NCBI RefSeq assembly: GCF_023283535.1
Contig: NZ_JAKILT010000041.1
Location: 1-45,943 of the forward strand
From: Shewanella sairae
GTDB lineage: Bacteria; Pseudomonadota; Gammaproteobacteria; Enterobacterales; Shewanellaceae
DNA: 45,943 nucleotides
Direction: 5' to 3'
Shown in pieces: positions 25,943 to 34,263 of the stretch (the stretch's first letter is position 1; each line of letters starts with the position of its first letter). Position numbers and translations under genes: made by a program. A model generated the notes under the pieces. That model searched no databases and was not told where the DNA came from. It was given only the letters and a program-made list of their open reading frames with translations.

Positions 25943-25973
25943 AAAAAAAAGCAAGCCTCGGTTAAGGCTTGCT
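25943..25973 (-). terminator. Rho-independent terminator of prolyl aminopeptidase gene
   Basis: On the minus strand AGCAAGCC / GGCTTGCT (25950-25957 with 25966-25973) forms an 8-bp stem with an 8-nt loop, followed by eight T residues, 60 bases after the stop codon. Confidence 0.88.
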
Positions 25974-26033
25974 AAAGTGATACAGGTGAGGAACAGATTA
26001 CATAATGTCCCATTAAGCTTAAGCCTTTATTAA

Positions 26034-27332
26034 TTAACGCAGCTTTTCCCCACGATTAATTGCAATTAATCTATCTAGAATATGCTCGCCATCCATACGA
26101 ATTCCGTTGTGTTCATACTCAGAGGTTACCCAGTATTTTAAGTTGCCAACTCGGGCTGCAGTTTCGAGGCTATATTGCATTTCTACAAACATATCTTCAC
26201 TGTAAATAGCTGCACTCACAGGCACTTGGTTATTAGCCAAGGTCTCTAGGTTGTATAGCATTGGCCAGTCCGATTTTTGGGCTAAATCCTCAGCGGCCTG
26301 TTTAAGCGGCTTAAGGTTACCAAATTGCTCAAAAAACCACGGGTAGACCATTTCGCCAGTAAATAGAAACGGCTTATCGCTGCTGTAGTTGAACTCAGAG
26401 TATGTTTGTCTCACTCGGTGCGCAGCCCAATTTGAACGGGTTTGCTGGCAGTAGATAGATTCATGTAACAAGGCAAAAATTGGATTGGTATTGAAATCCA
26501 ATAATTGACAGAAATGCGCTAAAAATAGTGGATTCACCTGCGTGCCAGTAGGCGTGTCAATTAACGCTTGCTCCAATAAGTAGTAAACGCTTTCAGGTCC
26601 TTGCTCCATACCAATATTAATGCCCAGTAGTTGCAACATTTCAACGGTTAAACGCTCACCTGTTGCTAACAACACTTGGTTGTTTTCGATATGGTTAGCG
26701 AGGGCTTTAATTAAACATTGTGCATCGGTAAAGCGGGTAAAAAAGTCATGGTTTTTGGCTAATACGCGTTTGTAAGTTGCTTGGTAAACTTCATCGGCAC
26801 TGCGTGTTAGCGACGGAATACCACCGGTAATATAGGCTTCAGCTAGCCCCTGTGGCGCATCATTTAAGTATTTTAAGACACAAAAACCACCAAAGCTTTG
26901 CCCAAGAATGGTCCATTTTTGGTTGTCTGTCAGCTGCTGACGAATGGCCTCTGCATCACGAATGATATTATCTGCGCGAAAGTGGCTTAGATACTGACTC
27001 TGCTCGTTGCTGGTTAGGTGCGATAAGCAGGCATAGTTAACAGGAGTAGATAAACCTGTGCCACGTTGGTCGAGTAAAAGCACGCGATACTCTTTAAGTG
27101 CGCGTTTTATCCAACCACCATTAGCGGCAGGGCGCACAGCACCGAAACCTGGGCCACCTTGAAAAAAAACAATAAAAGGTAATGACTTAGCGCTATTTTC
27201 TGGACTCGATATTTCTCGTGCAAATATGGATATTTGCGCTCCATCGGGGTCTGCATAGTCAAGAGGCAAAGTGAAGTGATGCTTTTGAGCAACCATACCT
27301 GCAAAGGTAAGCTGAGGAGAAGGGTGATTCAT
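26034..27332 (-). CDS. pip: Prolyl aminopeptidase (proline iminopeptidase), Aeromonas type
   Basis: This S33 alpha/beta-hydrolase removes N-terminal proline (and hydroxyproline) from peptides in the cytosol. The 432-residue protein aligns along its length with the Aeromonas sobria enzyme: 'PLDYADPD', oxyanion segment 'FFQGGPGFGAVRPAANGGWI', 'VLLLDQRGTGLSTP', 'YLSHFRADNIIRDAEAIR', nucleophile Ser146 in 'GQSFGG', 'TGGIPSLTRSADEVY', 'FTGEMVYPWFFEQF', probable Asp380 in 'YSEDMFVE' and His407 in 'YEHNG'. I set the start at ATG 27332 (AAGG upstream) because homologues begin there. An ATG at 27401 with AAAGGG ahead is an alternative adding 23 residues. It is divergent from gloC and has its own terminator. 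Confidence 0.93.
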   Translation of the reverse strand: MNHPSPQLTFAGMVAQKHHFTLPLDYADPDGAQISIFAREISSPENSAKSLPFIVFFQGGPGFGAVRPAANGGWIKRALKEYRVLLLDQRGTGLSTPVNYACLSHLTSNEQSQYLSHFRADNIIRDAEAIRQQLTDNQKWTILGQSFGGFCVLKYLNDAPQGLAEAYITGGIPSLTRSADEVYQATYKRVLAKNHDFFTRFTDAQCLIKALANHIENNQVLLATGERLTVEMLQLLGINIGMEQGPESVYYLLEQALIDTPTGTQVNPLFLAHFCQLLDFNTNPIFALLHESIYCQQTRSNWAAHRVRQTYSEFNYSSDKPFLFTGEMVYPWFFEQFGNLKPLKQAAEDLAQKSDWPMLYNLETLANNQVPVSAAIYSEDMFVEMQYSLETAARVGNLKYWVTSEYEHNGIRMDGEHILDRLIAINRGEKLR

Positions 27333-27622
27333 GGCATTGACCTTATTGTATGCATTATTATTGAGGCGGTGACAGATGATAGCTAACGGATAAGCAATCA
27401 TTCTGTTGCCCTTTCTGCGGTGATTGTATACTAAAGATTACCTACTTTTCAGTATTTCAATATATGGAAACTAAATGCCACAAACAGACAGTGCTAAAGT
27501 AAAAAAATTAATGCAGTTTTTGTGAGCTGAGGGCTAAATTATCCCAATAATTGATAGTCGAATTGGCCAACTTAACGTAACCTTGAGCTATTCACAGCCA
27601 AAAGAACCTTAGGTGTTTATCA

Positions 27623-28267
27623 ATGAAGTACCAGTTAATACCCGTCACCCCATTCCAACAAAATTGCAGTTTAATTTGGTGTTCTGAAACCATGAAGGCG
27701 GCAGTTGTCGATCCTGGTGGAAATGTTGAGCGTATTTTAGAAGAAGCAGCCAAAAACAGTGTGGTGATAGAAAAGGTATTGCTGACCCATGGACATATTG
27801 ATCATGTTGGCGGTGCTCAGGCACTAGCAGCACAACTTAACGTCCCTGTGATTGGCCCACACAAGGCGGATGACTATTGGTTAGACAGTCTTCCTAAGCA
27901 AAGCCAACACTTTGGTTTTGTTCACTGTGATGCGTTTACACCTGCGCAGTATTTGGAAGAAGGTGATGAAGTCAATGTGGGTAATCAATTATTGAAAGTG
28001 TTGCATTGCCCAGGTCATACGCCAGGTCATGTGGTATTTTTTGCTGAATCAAGCAAGACAGCATGGGTAGGTGATGTGTTATTTAGAGGCTCAATAGGTC
28101 GCACAGACTTTCCGTTATCTAACCATCAAGATTTAATTGACTCGATCACCCAAAAATTATGGCCATTAGGAAATGATGTACAGTTTATTCCTGGTCACGG
28201 TCCGCTTTCTACGTTTGGTGATGAACGAGCACAAAATCCATTTGTGGCAGATCAGCTGTTTGGCTAA
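27623..28267 (+). CDS. gloC: Hydroxyacylglutathione hydrolase GloC (YcbL), metallo-beta-lactamase fold
   Basis: GloC (YcbL) hydrolyses S-lactoylglutathione in methylglyoxal detoxification. The 214-residue protein (E. coli 215) begins 'MKYQLIPVTPFQQNCSLIWC'. It has the metal site 'THGHIDHVGG' (55-64), later ligands in 'CPGHTPGHVVF', 'VGDVLFRGSIGRTDFP' and 'IPGHGPLSTFGDER', all in the expected order. The short C-terminus separates it from GloB. ATG 27623 follows AGGTG. It is a single-gene unit divergent from prolyl aminopeptidase and has a clear terminator. Confidence 0.92.
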   Translation: MKYQLIPVTPFQQNCSLIWCSETMKAAVVDPGGNVERILEEAAKNSVVIEKVLLTHGHIDHVGGAQALAAQLNVPVIGPHKADDYWLDSLPKQSQHFGFVHCDAFTPAQYLEEGDEVNVGNQLLKVLHCPGHTPGHVVFFAESSKTAWVGDVLFRGSIGRTDFPLSNHQDLIDSITQKLWPLGNDVQFIPGHGPLSTFGDERAQNPFVADQLFG

Positions 28268-28313
28268 GTAGAGCTGTCGTTCATACAGCAGCTTATGCTG
28301 CAATAGTAAAATG

Positions 28314-28337
28314 AAGCGCCTTATGGCGCTTTTTTTG
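28314..28337 (+). terminator. Rho-independent terminator of gloC
   Basis: AAGCGCC (28314-28320) / GGCGCTT (28325-28331) with a TTAT loop and seven Ts. Confidence 0.92.
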
Positions 28338-28677
28338 TTTTTAGCCCTAAACCAGTTTGTTCTTAAGATGGACTTTTTAGTTTCATTCCTCCTGCTAGCT
28401 TTTTATACCTGTGTGAACCGAATTCTTAGCAGTGGCTGGAGCACTATGAGTTAATAACAGGTTACCCTAATAGTCATTTATAGGTACTTTTACTACATAG
28501 TTGGTGTTGTTGTGCGATTAATCGCCATTTAAGTTTAGTAATTGGTGCTAGATCGTGTTTTTTTACAGATAAAAAAGGTAGTTTAGCTCGCCTGAATCTA
28601 ACTCACTAATCGAATTAATCGCAAATCATTAGTCAGTGAGTTGAGTATTACCAGAGTTATAGGTTAAGAGGTGAGCT
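28338..28677. other. Intergenic region upstream of DUF1097 with two palindromic elements
   Basis: About 340 bases without a gene. It holds a perfect 12-bp palindrome GCGATTAATCGC (28514-28525) and an inverted repeat with arms AACTCACT (28600-28607) and AGTGAGTT (28635-28642), with ACTAAT/ATTAGT offering an alternative pairing. Both fit operators or leader structure for the DUF1097 gene. No small ORF with a ribosome binding site stands out. Confidence 0.5.
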
Positions 28678-29166
28678 ATGGAAAATCGTTGGCAGATTGC
28701 TATTTCAGCAGGTTTACTGGCAGGTGTTTGGGCTGGCGTCGCAGATGCGCTTCATCTCGTCACTTGGGTAGGCTTTCTCAGTTGCAGTACGTTCTTTGCT
28801 CAGACTCACTCTGGTGTAAAAGGTATGTTTATGGCAATGAGCACCAATTTATCTGGGGTATTCTGGGGTTGGCTAATCATTTCTGGTAGTAGCTTCTTTG
28901 TCTCACCAGTATTTGGCTACATTTTTACCGCTATTGCGACATCCGCTATGTGCTTGCAAGCAAGCTATCAAAAGCTGGCCTTCATCCCAGGGGCGTTTAT
29001 AGGCTGTTGTATCACTTTTGCTATTGGTGGTGACCTCGCTGCTATTTTACCGCCACTGCTAATCGGTGCAATGTTGGGTTATAGCATGAGTGTATTGACG
29101 GGGCAGTTAATCACCTTAACCAAAAAGTTTCAGGGCGTTGCTGCAGAACCAGCTAAAGAGTCATAA
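28678..29166 (+). CDS. DUF1097 family membrane protein
   Basis: The 162-residue protein has about five hydrophobic helices and the DUF1097 (YcdZ-like) pattern: 'AGVWAGVADALHLVTWVGFLSCSTFFAQ', 'GVKGMFMAMSTNLSGVFWGW', then 'AAILPPLLIGAMLGY', and a cytoplasmic tail 'KKFQGVAAEPAKES'. Family members are inner-membrane proteins of unknown function. GAGG precedes ATG 28678. It converges on xthA and ends at a shared terminator. The long leader with palindromes suggests regulated expression. Confidence 0.85.
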   Translation: MENRWQIAISAGLLAGVWAGVADALHLVTWVGFLSCSTFFAQTHSGVKGMFMAMSTNLSGVFWGWLIISGSSFFVSPVFGYIFTAIATSAMCLQASYQKLAFIPGAFIGCCITFAIGGDLAAILPPLLIGAMLGYSMSVLTGQLITLTKKFQGVAAEPAKES

Positions 29167-29185
29167 GCGTTCATCTAATTGATAT

Positions 29186-29216
29186 AAAAATGCCAGCAAT
29201 CATTGCTGGCATTTTT
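29186..29216. terminator. Bidirectional terminator between DUF1097 gene and xthA
   Basis: Long perfect stem AAAAATGCCAGCAA / TTGCTGGCATTTTT around a 3-nt centre. It has A and T runs on both sides and serves both convergent genes. Confidence 0.93.
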
Positions 29217-29237
29217 GATCTGATGATTCTAGCTGCT

Positions 29238-30044
29238 TTAGCTGAATGAGCTCCAAATAGGGGCGTGATCAGATGGCTTTTCAATGCCGCGTAAATCGTA
29301 ATCTACGTCAGACTCAACTAAACGCTCAGCCAGTGACTTTGTCGCTAAAACAACGTCAATACGTAGGCCGCGGTTATCATCAAAGCCCTTGCTGCGGTAG
29401 TCAAACCACGAGTAGCGTTCTGTGCGTGTTGGGTGAAGCTGGCGGAATGTATCGACTAAGCCCCAATCCATCAAGGTTTTTAGCCATTCACGTTCTTCTG
29501 GCTGAAAGCTACATTTACCGGTTTTTAACCAACGCTTGGCGTTAGGCTCACCAATACCAATATCAAGATCAACTGGCGAAATGTTGATATCACCGATAAT
29601 GGCAATATCTTCATCAGCGTTATGGTGTTCATTTAAGTACTGCATAAGATCTTTGTAGAACTTACGCTTAGCCGGGTACTTCGTCTCGTGGCTAATGTTA
29701 TCGCCCTGAGGGAAGTAACCGTTAAGTACGGTAAGTGGACGGCCATTTTCCTGAGTGAAGGTGCCCATAATCATGCGACGCTGAGCGTCCTCTTCATCTG
29801 TAGGGAAGCCTTTTTGCACTTTTACTGGCTCAGCCTTAGACAGCATAGCGACACCATAATGGGCTTTACCGCCATGATAGTGCACGTGGTAGCCCATGGC
29901 TTCAACATCGGCTAATGGAAACGCTTCGTCATGCACTTTGGTTTCTTGCAGCCCAATCACATCAGGCTGATGGCTATCAATAAGGGCTTGTAACTGATGC
30001 AATCTTGCTCGCAATCCATTGATATTAAATGAAACAATCTTCAT
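29238..30044 (-). CDS. xthA: Exodeoxyribonuclease III
   Basis: XthA is the main AP endonuclease and 3'-5' exonuclease of base-excision repair. The 268-residue protein matches the E. coli enzyme (268): '[14 protein letters not shown]', Glu34 in 'GLQETKVHD', '[20 protein letters not shown]', 'NGYFPQGDN', Asp152 in '[15 protein letters not shown]', '[21 protein letters not shown]', and His260 in 'KPSDHAP'. I chose ATG 30044, with AAAGGA eight bases upstream, over an ATG three codons earlier. It is third in a yciB-yciI-xthA run, 17 bases after yciI. Confidence 0.96.
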   Translation of the reverse strand: MKIVSFNINGLRARLHQLQALIDSHQPDVIGLQETKVHDEAFPLADVEAMGYHVHYHGGKAHYGVAMLSKAEPVKVQKGFPTDEEDAQRRMIMGTFTQENGRPLTVLNGYFPQGDNISHETKYPAKRKFYKDLMQYLNEHHNADEDIAIIGDINISPVDLDIGIGEPNAKRWLKTGKCSFQPEEREWLKTLMDWGLVDTFRQLHPTRTERYSWFDYRSKGFDDNRGLRIDVVLATKSLAERLVESDVDYDLRGIEKPSDHAPIWSSFS

Positions 30045-30061
30045 TAGTTGCATCCTTTTAT

Positions 30062-30361
30062 TTACGGTAAAACCAGTTTGTATGGCTTAACGATTACGCT
30101 TGCATATACGCCAGCAGCAATATAAGGATCGGCATCAGCCCAACATTGTGCATCTTCAAGTGAGGCAAAATCAGCAACAACTAACGAGCCGGTAAAGCCC
30201 GCTTCACCTGGGTTTTCGCTATCAATAGCAGGGTGTGGACCCGCAATAAGAAGGCGCCCTTCGTCAGCAAGTTGTTGCAAACGAGCTAAGTGGTCAGCAC
30301 GAACAGAAAGGCGTTTTTCTAAGCTATTTTCAACATCTTGCGATGAAATCATATACCACAT
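30062..30361 (-). CDS. yciI: YciI family protein
   Basis: The 99-residue protein is close to E. coli YciI (98): '[20 protein letters not shown]', '[15 protein letters not shown]', '[20 protein letters not shown]', '[22 protein letters not shown]'. The fold is a ferredoxin-like dimer with a conserved His-Asp pair (His24 in RADHLARL, Asp in WADADP). An enzymatic role has been proposed but not shown for this member. Its ATG shares one base with the yciB stop codon (TAATG), so translation is coupled. Close linkage of yciB and yciI is also seen in E. coli. Confidence 0.93.
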   Translation of the reverse strand: MWYMISSQDVENSLEKRLSVRADHLARLQQLADEGRLLIAGPHPAIDSENPGEAGFTGSLVVADFASLEDAQCWADADPYIAAGVYASVIVKPYKLVLP

Positions 30362-30906
30362 TATTTAAGTTCCTTACGATCTTCTTCAGACATGTTTTTA
30401 TATAGGTAAACAACGGTCAGCACGGTATTAACCAGTGTTAGTGCCGTTAAGCCGAATACTTTAAAATTAACCCAGGTTTCTTGCGAAAGGCTAAAGGCTA
30501 CGTAGATATTAACCAAGCCACAAATAATGAAAAAGCTGACCCAATACCAAGTCACGTGAGCCCAAATTTTATCAACAACGATCAGTTCTTTGCCGAGCAT
30601 GCTTTTTAAAATAGGTTTGTTCATTAATTGGCTAACACCAAGAGCGATAGCAAACAATGCATAAACGATGGTGACTTTCCATTTAATGAATGAGTCATCG
30701 TGTAGCACTAAGGTTAATGTGCCAAATACTGTCACCATGATAAAAGTGATCAGATGCATTTTTTCTATTTTTTTGTACAGCATGTAGCTGATGACAAGTT
30801 GCAAAGCGGTGGCCGCAATTAACGCGCCGCTGGCAATATAGATATCGAAAAATTTATAGACTGCAAAGAAAATGACCAGGGGCAGAAAATCGAGCAACTG
30901 TTTCAT
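30361..30906 (-). CDS. yciB: Inner-membrane septation protein A (YciB/IspZ)
   Basis: YciB is a polytopic inner-membrane protein linked to cell division and envelope integrity. The 181-residue protein has the family signatures '[19 protein letters not shown]', '[17 protein letters not shown]', '[32 protein letters not shown]', 'SMLGKELIV' and '[15 protein letters not shown]', with five membrane helices. The start is ATG 30906 because homologues begin MKQ-LDFLP. A TTG nine codons earlier is not supported. It leads the yciB-yciI-xthA run, and nearly 400 non-coding bases lie upstream. Confidence 0.94.
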   Translation of the reverse strand: MKQLLDFLPLVIFFAVYKFFDIYIASGALIAATALQLVISYMLYKKIEKMHLITFIMVTVFGTLTLVLHDDSFIKWKVTIVYALFAIALGVSQLMNKPILKSMLGKELIVVDKIWAHVTWYWVSFFIICGLVNIYVAFSLSQETWVNFKVFGLTALTLVNTVLTVVYLYKNMSEEDRKELK

Positions 30907-31303
30907 AGGAAAATATTCAGTTTCAGAATTCAAAAAGTGGCATTGAGTGTAGCACGCAAGTATACATGGAAAAAGTGAAAGCCGGCGGCTTAAGCTAGGT
31001 TATGCATTACCTTTAGAAACCCTGTGAAATCGTTAAAATCAAGTTTATTTTTAGTAACTATTTTTACATAAACACTTAGGTTCTTTTGGGCCGACTTTTA
31101 GTAAACAAATGGAAGGAGGTTATAGCACAATACTAAATGACCTTTTGTTCAAGCTTAAGTTATTACCCTTACTTATTTCGCTGTCATTATTACGTGACAT
31201 CAATCACTGTAGATAAAGTGTTGTACAACTTTTAAGCAGCTCGGTGTCGCATTAAAGTATTAATGTGGAGTTTTAGAGCGCTTAGTTAAAGGGGGAGATA
31301 AGA
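30907..31303. other. Intergenic region between yciB and the cupin gene with a CRP-like site
   Basis: About 400 bases separate divergent genes. CGTGA-CATCAA-TCACT at 31193-31208 fits the CRP motif TGTGA-N6-TCACA at 8 of 10 positions, including both inner GTGA/TCAC cores. It lies about 100 bases before the cupin start. A 34-codon frame from ATG 31109 is present but has no ribosome binding site. Otherwise AT-rich and featureless. Confidence 0.5.
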
Positions 31304-31669
31304 ATGAGTAAAATTAATATTGAAGAGAAGTTTAGCCTGTTTTCAGAGTTGTGGTCTCCAAAAATTATTGCAGAATCAAATGAGCAACTGGTAAAAATTG
31401 CAAAAGGCCGCGGCGAGTTAGTTTGGCATAAACACGACAATGAAGATGAATTGTTTTTGGTATTTAAAGGGCAGTTAACTTTGCAGATGAGAGAGACGGA
31501 AATAGTGCTTAACCCCGGGGAAATGTATGTTGTAGCTAAAGGGGTTGAACATTGTCCCAGAGCGACCGAAGAGACTCATTTCTTAATGGTGGAGCCTAAA
31601 TCAACGGCACATACTGGAAGCGTTGTCAGCGAATTAACAGTGGATACTGTTGACCAAGCTTGGATCTAA
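31304..31669 (+). CDS. Small single-domain cupin protein
   Basis: The 121-residue protein is a single cupin barrel. The first motif 'ELVWHKHDNEDELFLVFKGQL' holds His-x-His and a downstream Glu, the usual metal ligands, followed by 'LNPGEMYVVAKGVEHCPRA' with the second-motif histidine. It has no signal peptide, so it is cytosolic. Such proteins range from sugar isomerases to small-molecule sensors, and the substrate is unknown. ATG 31304 has a strong AAAGGGGGAG ribosome binding site. A CRP-like site lies about 100 bases upstream, hinting at carbon or respiration control. It is monocistronic as far as can be seen. Confidence 0.83.
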   Translation: MSKINIEEKFSLFSELWSPKIIAESNEQLVKIAKGRGELVWHKHDNEDELFLVFKGQLTLQMRETEIVLNPGEMYVVAKGVEHCPRATEETHFLMVEPKSTAHTGSVVSELTVDTVDQAWI

Positions 31670-31829
31670 TCTGTGGACTGATAAAACACTGCGGTATTGC
31701 AGTGTACTAGAGCATTAATAGCGTTAGCACGAAAATATACGGAAAACTAAATTAATAGTGCTCCTTGTTAACGGGTTTTACTTGATATAGCTTTATCGTG
31801 GAATTAGAACTCGTTACAAAGGAATGTAT

Positions 31830-32288
31830 ATGAAATTGATAGCAAGTAGTTTGTTAATAGCCTTATTTCTATTACCGCAGATGAGCCATGCAAAAGTGCA
31901 AAAGGTATTCGGAGAAGTGCTGCTTACAGAGGTTGATGCAAATAGCCAAAAATACTGGTATCGAGTAGGTCATGATAAGTCAGAACCTGTAATGAAATAC
32001 CCTATAGAGCTTGCACGCTCAAAGATTCAAGGCTGCACGGTGTTGTCATTTGATATCACCGAAGCGGGAAATACAGCTAATGTTGAAGTTATCAGCTCCA
32101 TCCCCAATAAGCATTTGGGTAAGTATGCAAAAAACGAAGTTAAAAGCTGGCGTTGGCAGCAAGCTGACTCACTAAGTACTGTAATAGGTGAAAAGCGTAC
32201 AATCAGATTAGATTACTGTTTAGGCACAGAATCTGCTGCGTCATCGCAAGCCCAGTGTCAGCGTCAAGCGCAGTTAAATTGCAGCTAA
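31830..32288 (+). CDS. Periplasmic TonB C-terminal-domain-like protein
   Basis: The 152-residue protein has a signal peptide ('MKLIASSLLIALFLLPQMSHA', cleavage before KVQ) and a domain resembling the TonB C-terminal fold: 'YPIELARSKIQGCTVLSFDITEAGNTANVEVISSIP' followed by 'LGKYAKNEVKSWRWQ'. Unlike TonB it has neither the membrane anchor kept in place nor the proline-rich spacer. Cysteines at the domain start and near the C-terminus could form disulfides. The start is ATG 31830 because AAAGGA is best spaced to it. An ATG two codons earlier overlaps that spacing. It may be an accessory of TonB systems or simply reuse the fold. Confidence 0.72.
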   Translation: MKLIASSLLIALFLLPQMSHAKVQKVFGEVLLTEVDANSQKYWYRVGHDKSEPVMKYPIELARSKIQGCTVLSFDITEAGNTANVEVISSIPNKHLGKYAKNEVKSWRWQQADSLSTVIGEKRTIRLDYCLGTESAASSQAQCQRQAQLNCS

Positions 32289-32334
32289 AATCTTTGAAGC
32301 AGCAAGAGTTTGCTATTTTTGCTAGCAGTCATAT

Positions 32335-32368
32335 TTAGCTGCCACTCTTAATTAAGAATGGCAGCTAA
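32335..32368. repeat. 34-bp near-perfect inverted repeat between convergent genes
   Basis: TTAGCTGCCA (32335-32344) / TGGCAGCTAA (32359-32368), with TCTTAATTAAGA inside, makes an almost continuous stem of 16 pairs with one mismatch. It lacks a T run on either strand. It probably marks the 3' ends of the TonB-like and cytochrome genes. Confidence 0.8.
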
Positions 32369-32463
32369 CAAAGTCGTGGCGGCTTAGCTCAGGGTTTACA
32401 TTAGCCAAATAAAACGAGCTAGATGTTAATCCCAAGCAAAACACTCTGTGATTTAAAACAAAA

Positions 32464-33867
32464 TTACAGCGCCTTTAAGCCTTTATAATTCTGGCTTAAG
32501 CTAACCATTTCAACCGATGGCACAACCACTTTCTTCTCTAGTAGTAGATCCGCCACACTTTGGTCGAATGAGCGGTAATGCAGTTTAGTTTCAACACTGT
32601 AATCAGTTACGCCAGCAGGTAACGTAAACGGATATTTAACCGTTTTAGAACCTTTTGCTGGAATCGTGTTTTGCACTGAGAAACTCGCGACTTTCCAAGG
32701 TTTATGTTCAGACTTACCGTGAACATCAACAGCAGTGTCTTGGAAAATAACAGTGCCTTCTGGTAGGGCGTTTTCAGCCGTTAATGTACCAGAGCGTAAA
32801 AGCTCCTTACCATTTACGTCACGCACAATCACTTCTAACCAAATTTGACGAATGAAAGTCAAACTTGTTGGTAAATCATGACCCGCGCGGCGGTTAAATA
32901 CGGTAACTTCAAGTACAGGATTGTTTGCTGAACCCGTCACTTTAGCTTCAAGCGCGGCAGCAGACTTTAGGCGTTTAACCGCTTCATCAGCGTGAGCTTG
33001 GCCGTTTTTAACCCCTAAAAGCGGAGCGATAACCGCATTGCCGCCCACAAAGCCGTGGTCGTGCACTAAGCTACGAACCGGGCCGCCACGTGCAGCTTTA
33101 CCACCTAAGCGGTGCTCTTCAAGCTTTTTAGCCGGTAGCATTTCATCTGCAACGCGCATGGCTGTTTCAACTGGCACCATGTGGCAGTCTTGACATTGAA
33201 TATCTGCTTTAGCGTAGTCAGATTTTTTCCACTCGTCATAGGTATGTTCAAGGGCAAAGTTGTCATGCACAGGGTTAAATACGTTGTGACAGTTAGCGCA
33301 GAACTCAGACTTAGTATGCAGGTCTGAGTATTCAGCCTTGTGTCCACGTGGCTTAGCATCATCAAATGGTCCACGTTTAACTTTATCGTTAGCTATTTCT
33401 AGTGATGCATTACCATGCTCACCCATAGCGGTATGCTGCATGTTGGTATCAACCACACTGTGGCACACTTCACACGATACACCTTGGTTAGCAATAGCTT
33501 GAGTCGTAAAGCCACCAAACTTGCCTGACTCAGATTTAAATTCAACCGTTTGAGTAACAGTACCTAGCACTGTGTGACAGCCACCACAAAGGTTTTTAGC
33601 TGCGCCGTTGGTTTCTTTCTCACCCATAGCCCACTCAGCTTGGAACACTGGATCGATAAAGGCGATAGAGTGCATTGAGCCTTGCCAGCCGTTCCATTGA
33701 CGAGGGTGACAGCCTTTACAAGTGTTTGAGTCGCGCCATTGTTTTAACTCAGGCTTTTTATCACCTTCAACACTTAGGTATGACGGCGCAAATTCCATCT
33801 CTTTTTCGGCGTGAGCTAGCACAGGCATAGCGCACAAAAGCGCTAAAGCTAGGTATGTTTTTTTCAT
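32464..33867 (-). CDS. Periplasmic pentaheme c-type cytochrome (cytochrome c554-like)
   Basis: The 467-residue protein has a signal peptide ('MKKTYLALALLCAMPVLAHA', cleavage before EKE) and five CXXCH heme sites at residues 50-54, 94-98, 132-136, 190-194 and 225-229. Extra histidines could serve as distal ligands ('SMHSIAF', 'HTAMGEHG', 'DLHTKSEF'). The pattern 'CKGCHPRQWNGWQGSMHS-AF-DPVFQ' is that of cytochrome c554/multiheme families. The C-terminal half (about 300-467) is a beta-rich domain without hemes ('NPVLEVTVFNRRAGHDLPTS'). It would carry electrons in the periplasm as part of the respiratory network typical of Shewanella. No oxidase or reductase partner is adjacent. The start is ATG 33867. 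A TTG six codons earlier is possible but unlikely. Confidence 0.9.
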   Translation of the reverse strand: MKKTYLALALLCAMPVLAHAEKEMEFAPSYLSVEGDKKPELKQWRDSNTCKGCHPRQWNGWQGSMHSIAFIDPVFQAEWAMGEKETNGAAKNLCGGCHTVLGTVTQTVEFKSESGKFGGFTTQAIANQGVSCEVCHSVVDTNMQHTAMGEHGNASLEIANDKVKRGPFDDAKPRGHKAEYSDLHTKSEFCANCHNVFNPVHDNFALEHTYDEWKKSDYAKADIQCQDCHMVPVETAMRVADEMLPAKKLEEHRLGGKAARGGPVRSLVHDHGFVGGNAVIAPLLGVKNGQAHADEAVKRLKSAAALEAKVTGSANNPVLEVTVFNRRAGHDLPTSLTFIRQIWLEVIVRDVNGKELLRSGTLTAENALPEGTVIFQDTAVDVHGKSEHKPWKVASFSVQNTIPAKGSKTVKYPFTLPAGVTDYSVETKLHYRSFDQSVADLLLEKKVVVPSVEMVSLSQNYKGLKAL

Positions 33868-34263
33868 CTTGTTGTATTTATCCAATAACTAACGAATTTA
33901 CTTGGGTGTGCCGTGTCAATCGTTTGATTTTACGGAACTTGATATCGAGAATTTCAGGCGAGCGAATAGTAAATAATTCATTAATGACATACTGCTAGCT
34001 GCTGCACATAAAGCTATTGAATTTAGTTGGTTTTTTTGCACTAGTTCAAGGAACTGACGGAAAGAGGTAAATAATAAAACTGACATATAAAAAGCATGTT
34101 AATTAGTCAGTTAGCCTTGATTTGTTCAATCTAGAAAATAACACTCGGAAAACTAATTGTTTGTTTAGCCGTTTGTCAGGCGACAAGGGCAGGGCTCCTT
34201 GATAGCACTAAATTACTTAAAACAAGATTAAAATCACCTTTAAGGGCTAAACTCAAGTATCAT
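33868..34263. other. Intergenic region between cytochrome gene and rnm
   Basis: About 400 bases between divergent genes. On the minus strand a perfect -35 hexamer TTGACA (33914-33919) lies about 50 bases before the cytochrome start, with only weak -10 candidates. FNR/EtrA-like half-sites TTGAT occur (around 33924 and 33941 on the plus strand) but without matching ATCAA halves. In E. coli the trp operon is divergent from rnm at this place; no trp leader or trpE is seen here. Confidence 0.4.

Noticed and set aside
31109..31213. 34-codon hydrophobic ORF upstream of the cupin gene
   Set aside because: No ribosome binding site before its ATG, no similarity recognised, and it overlaps the CRP-like site.
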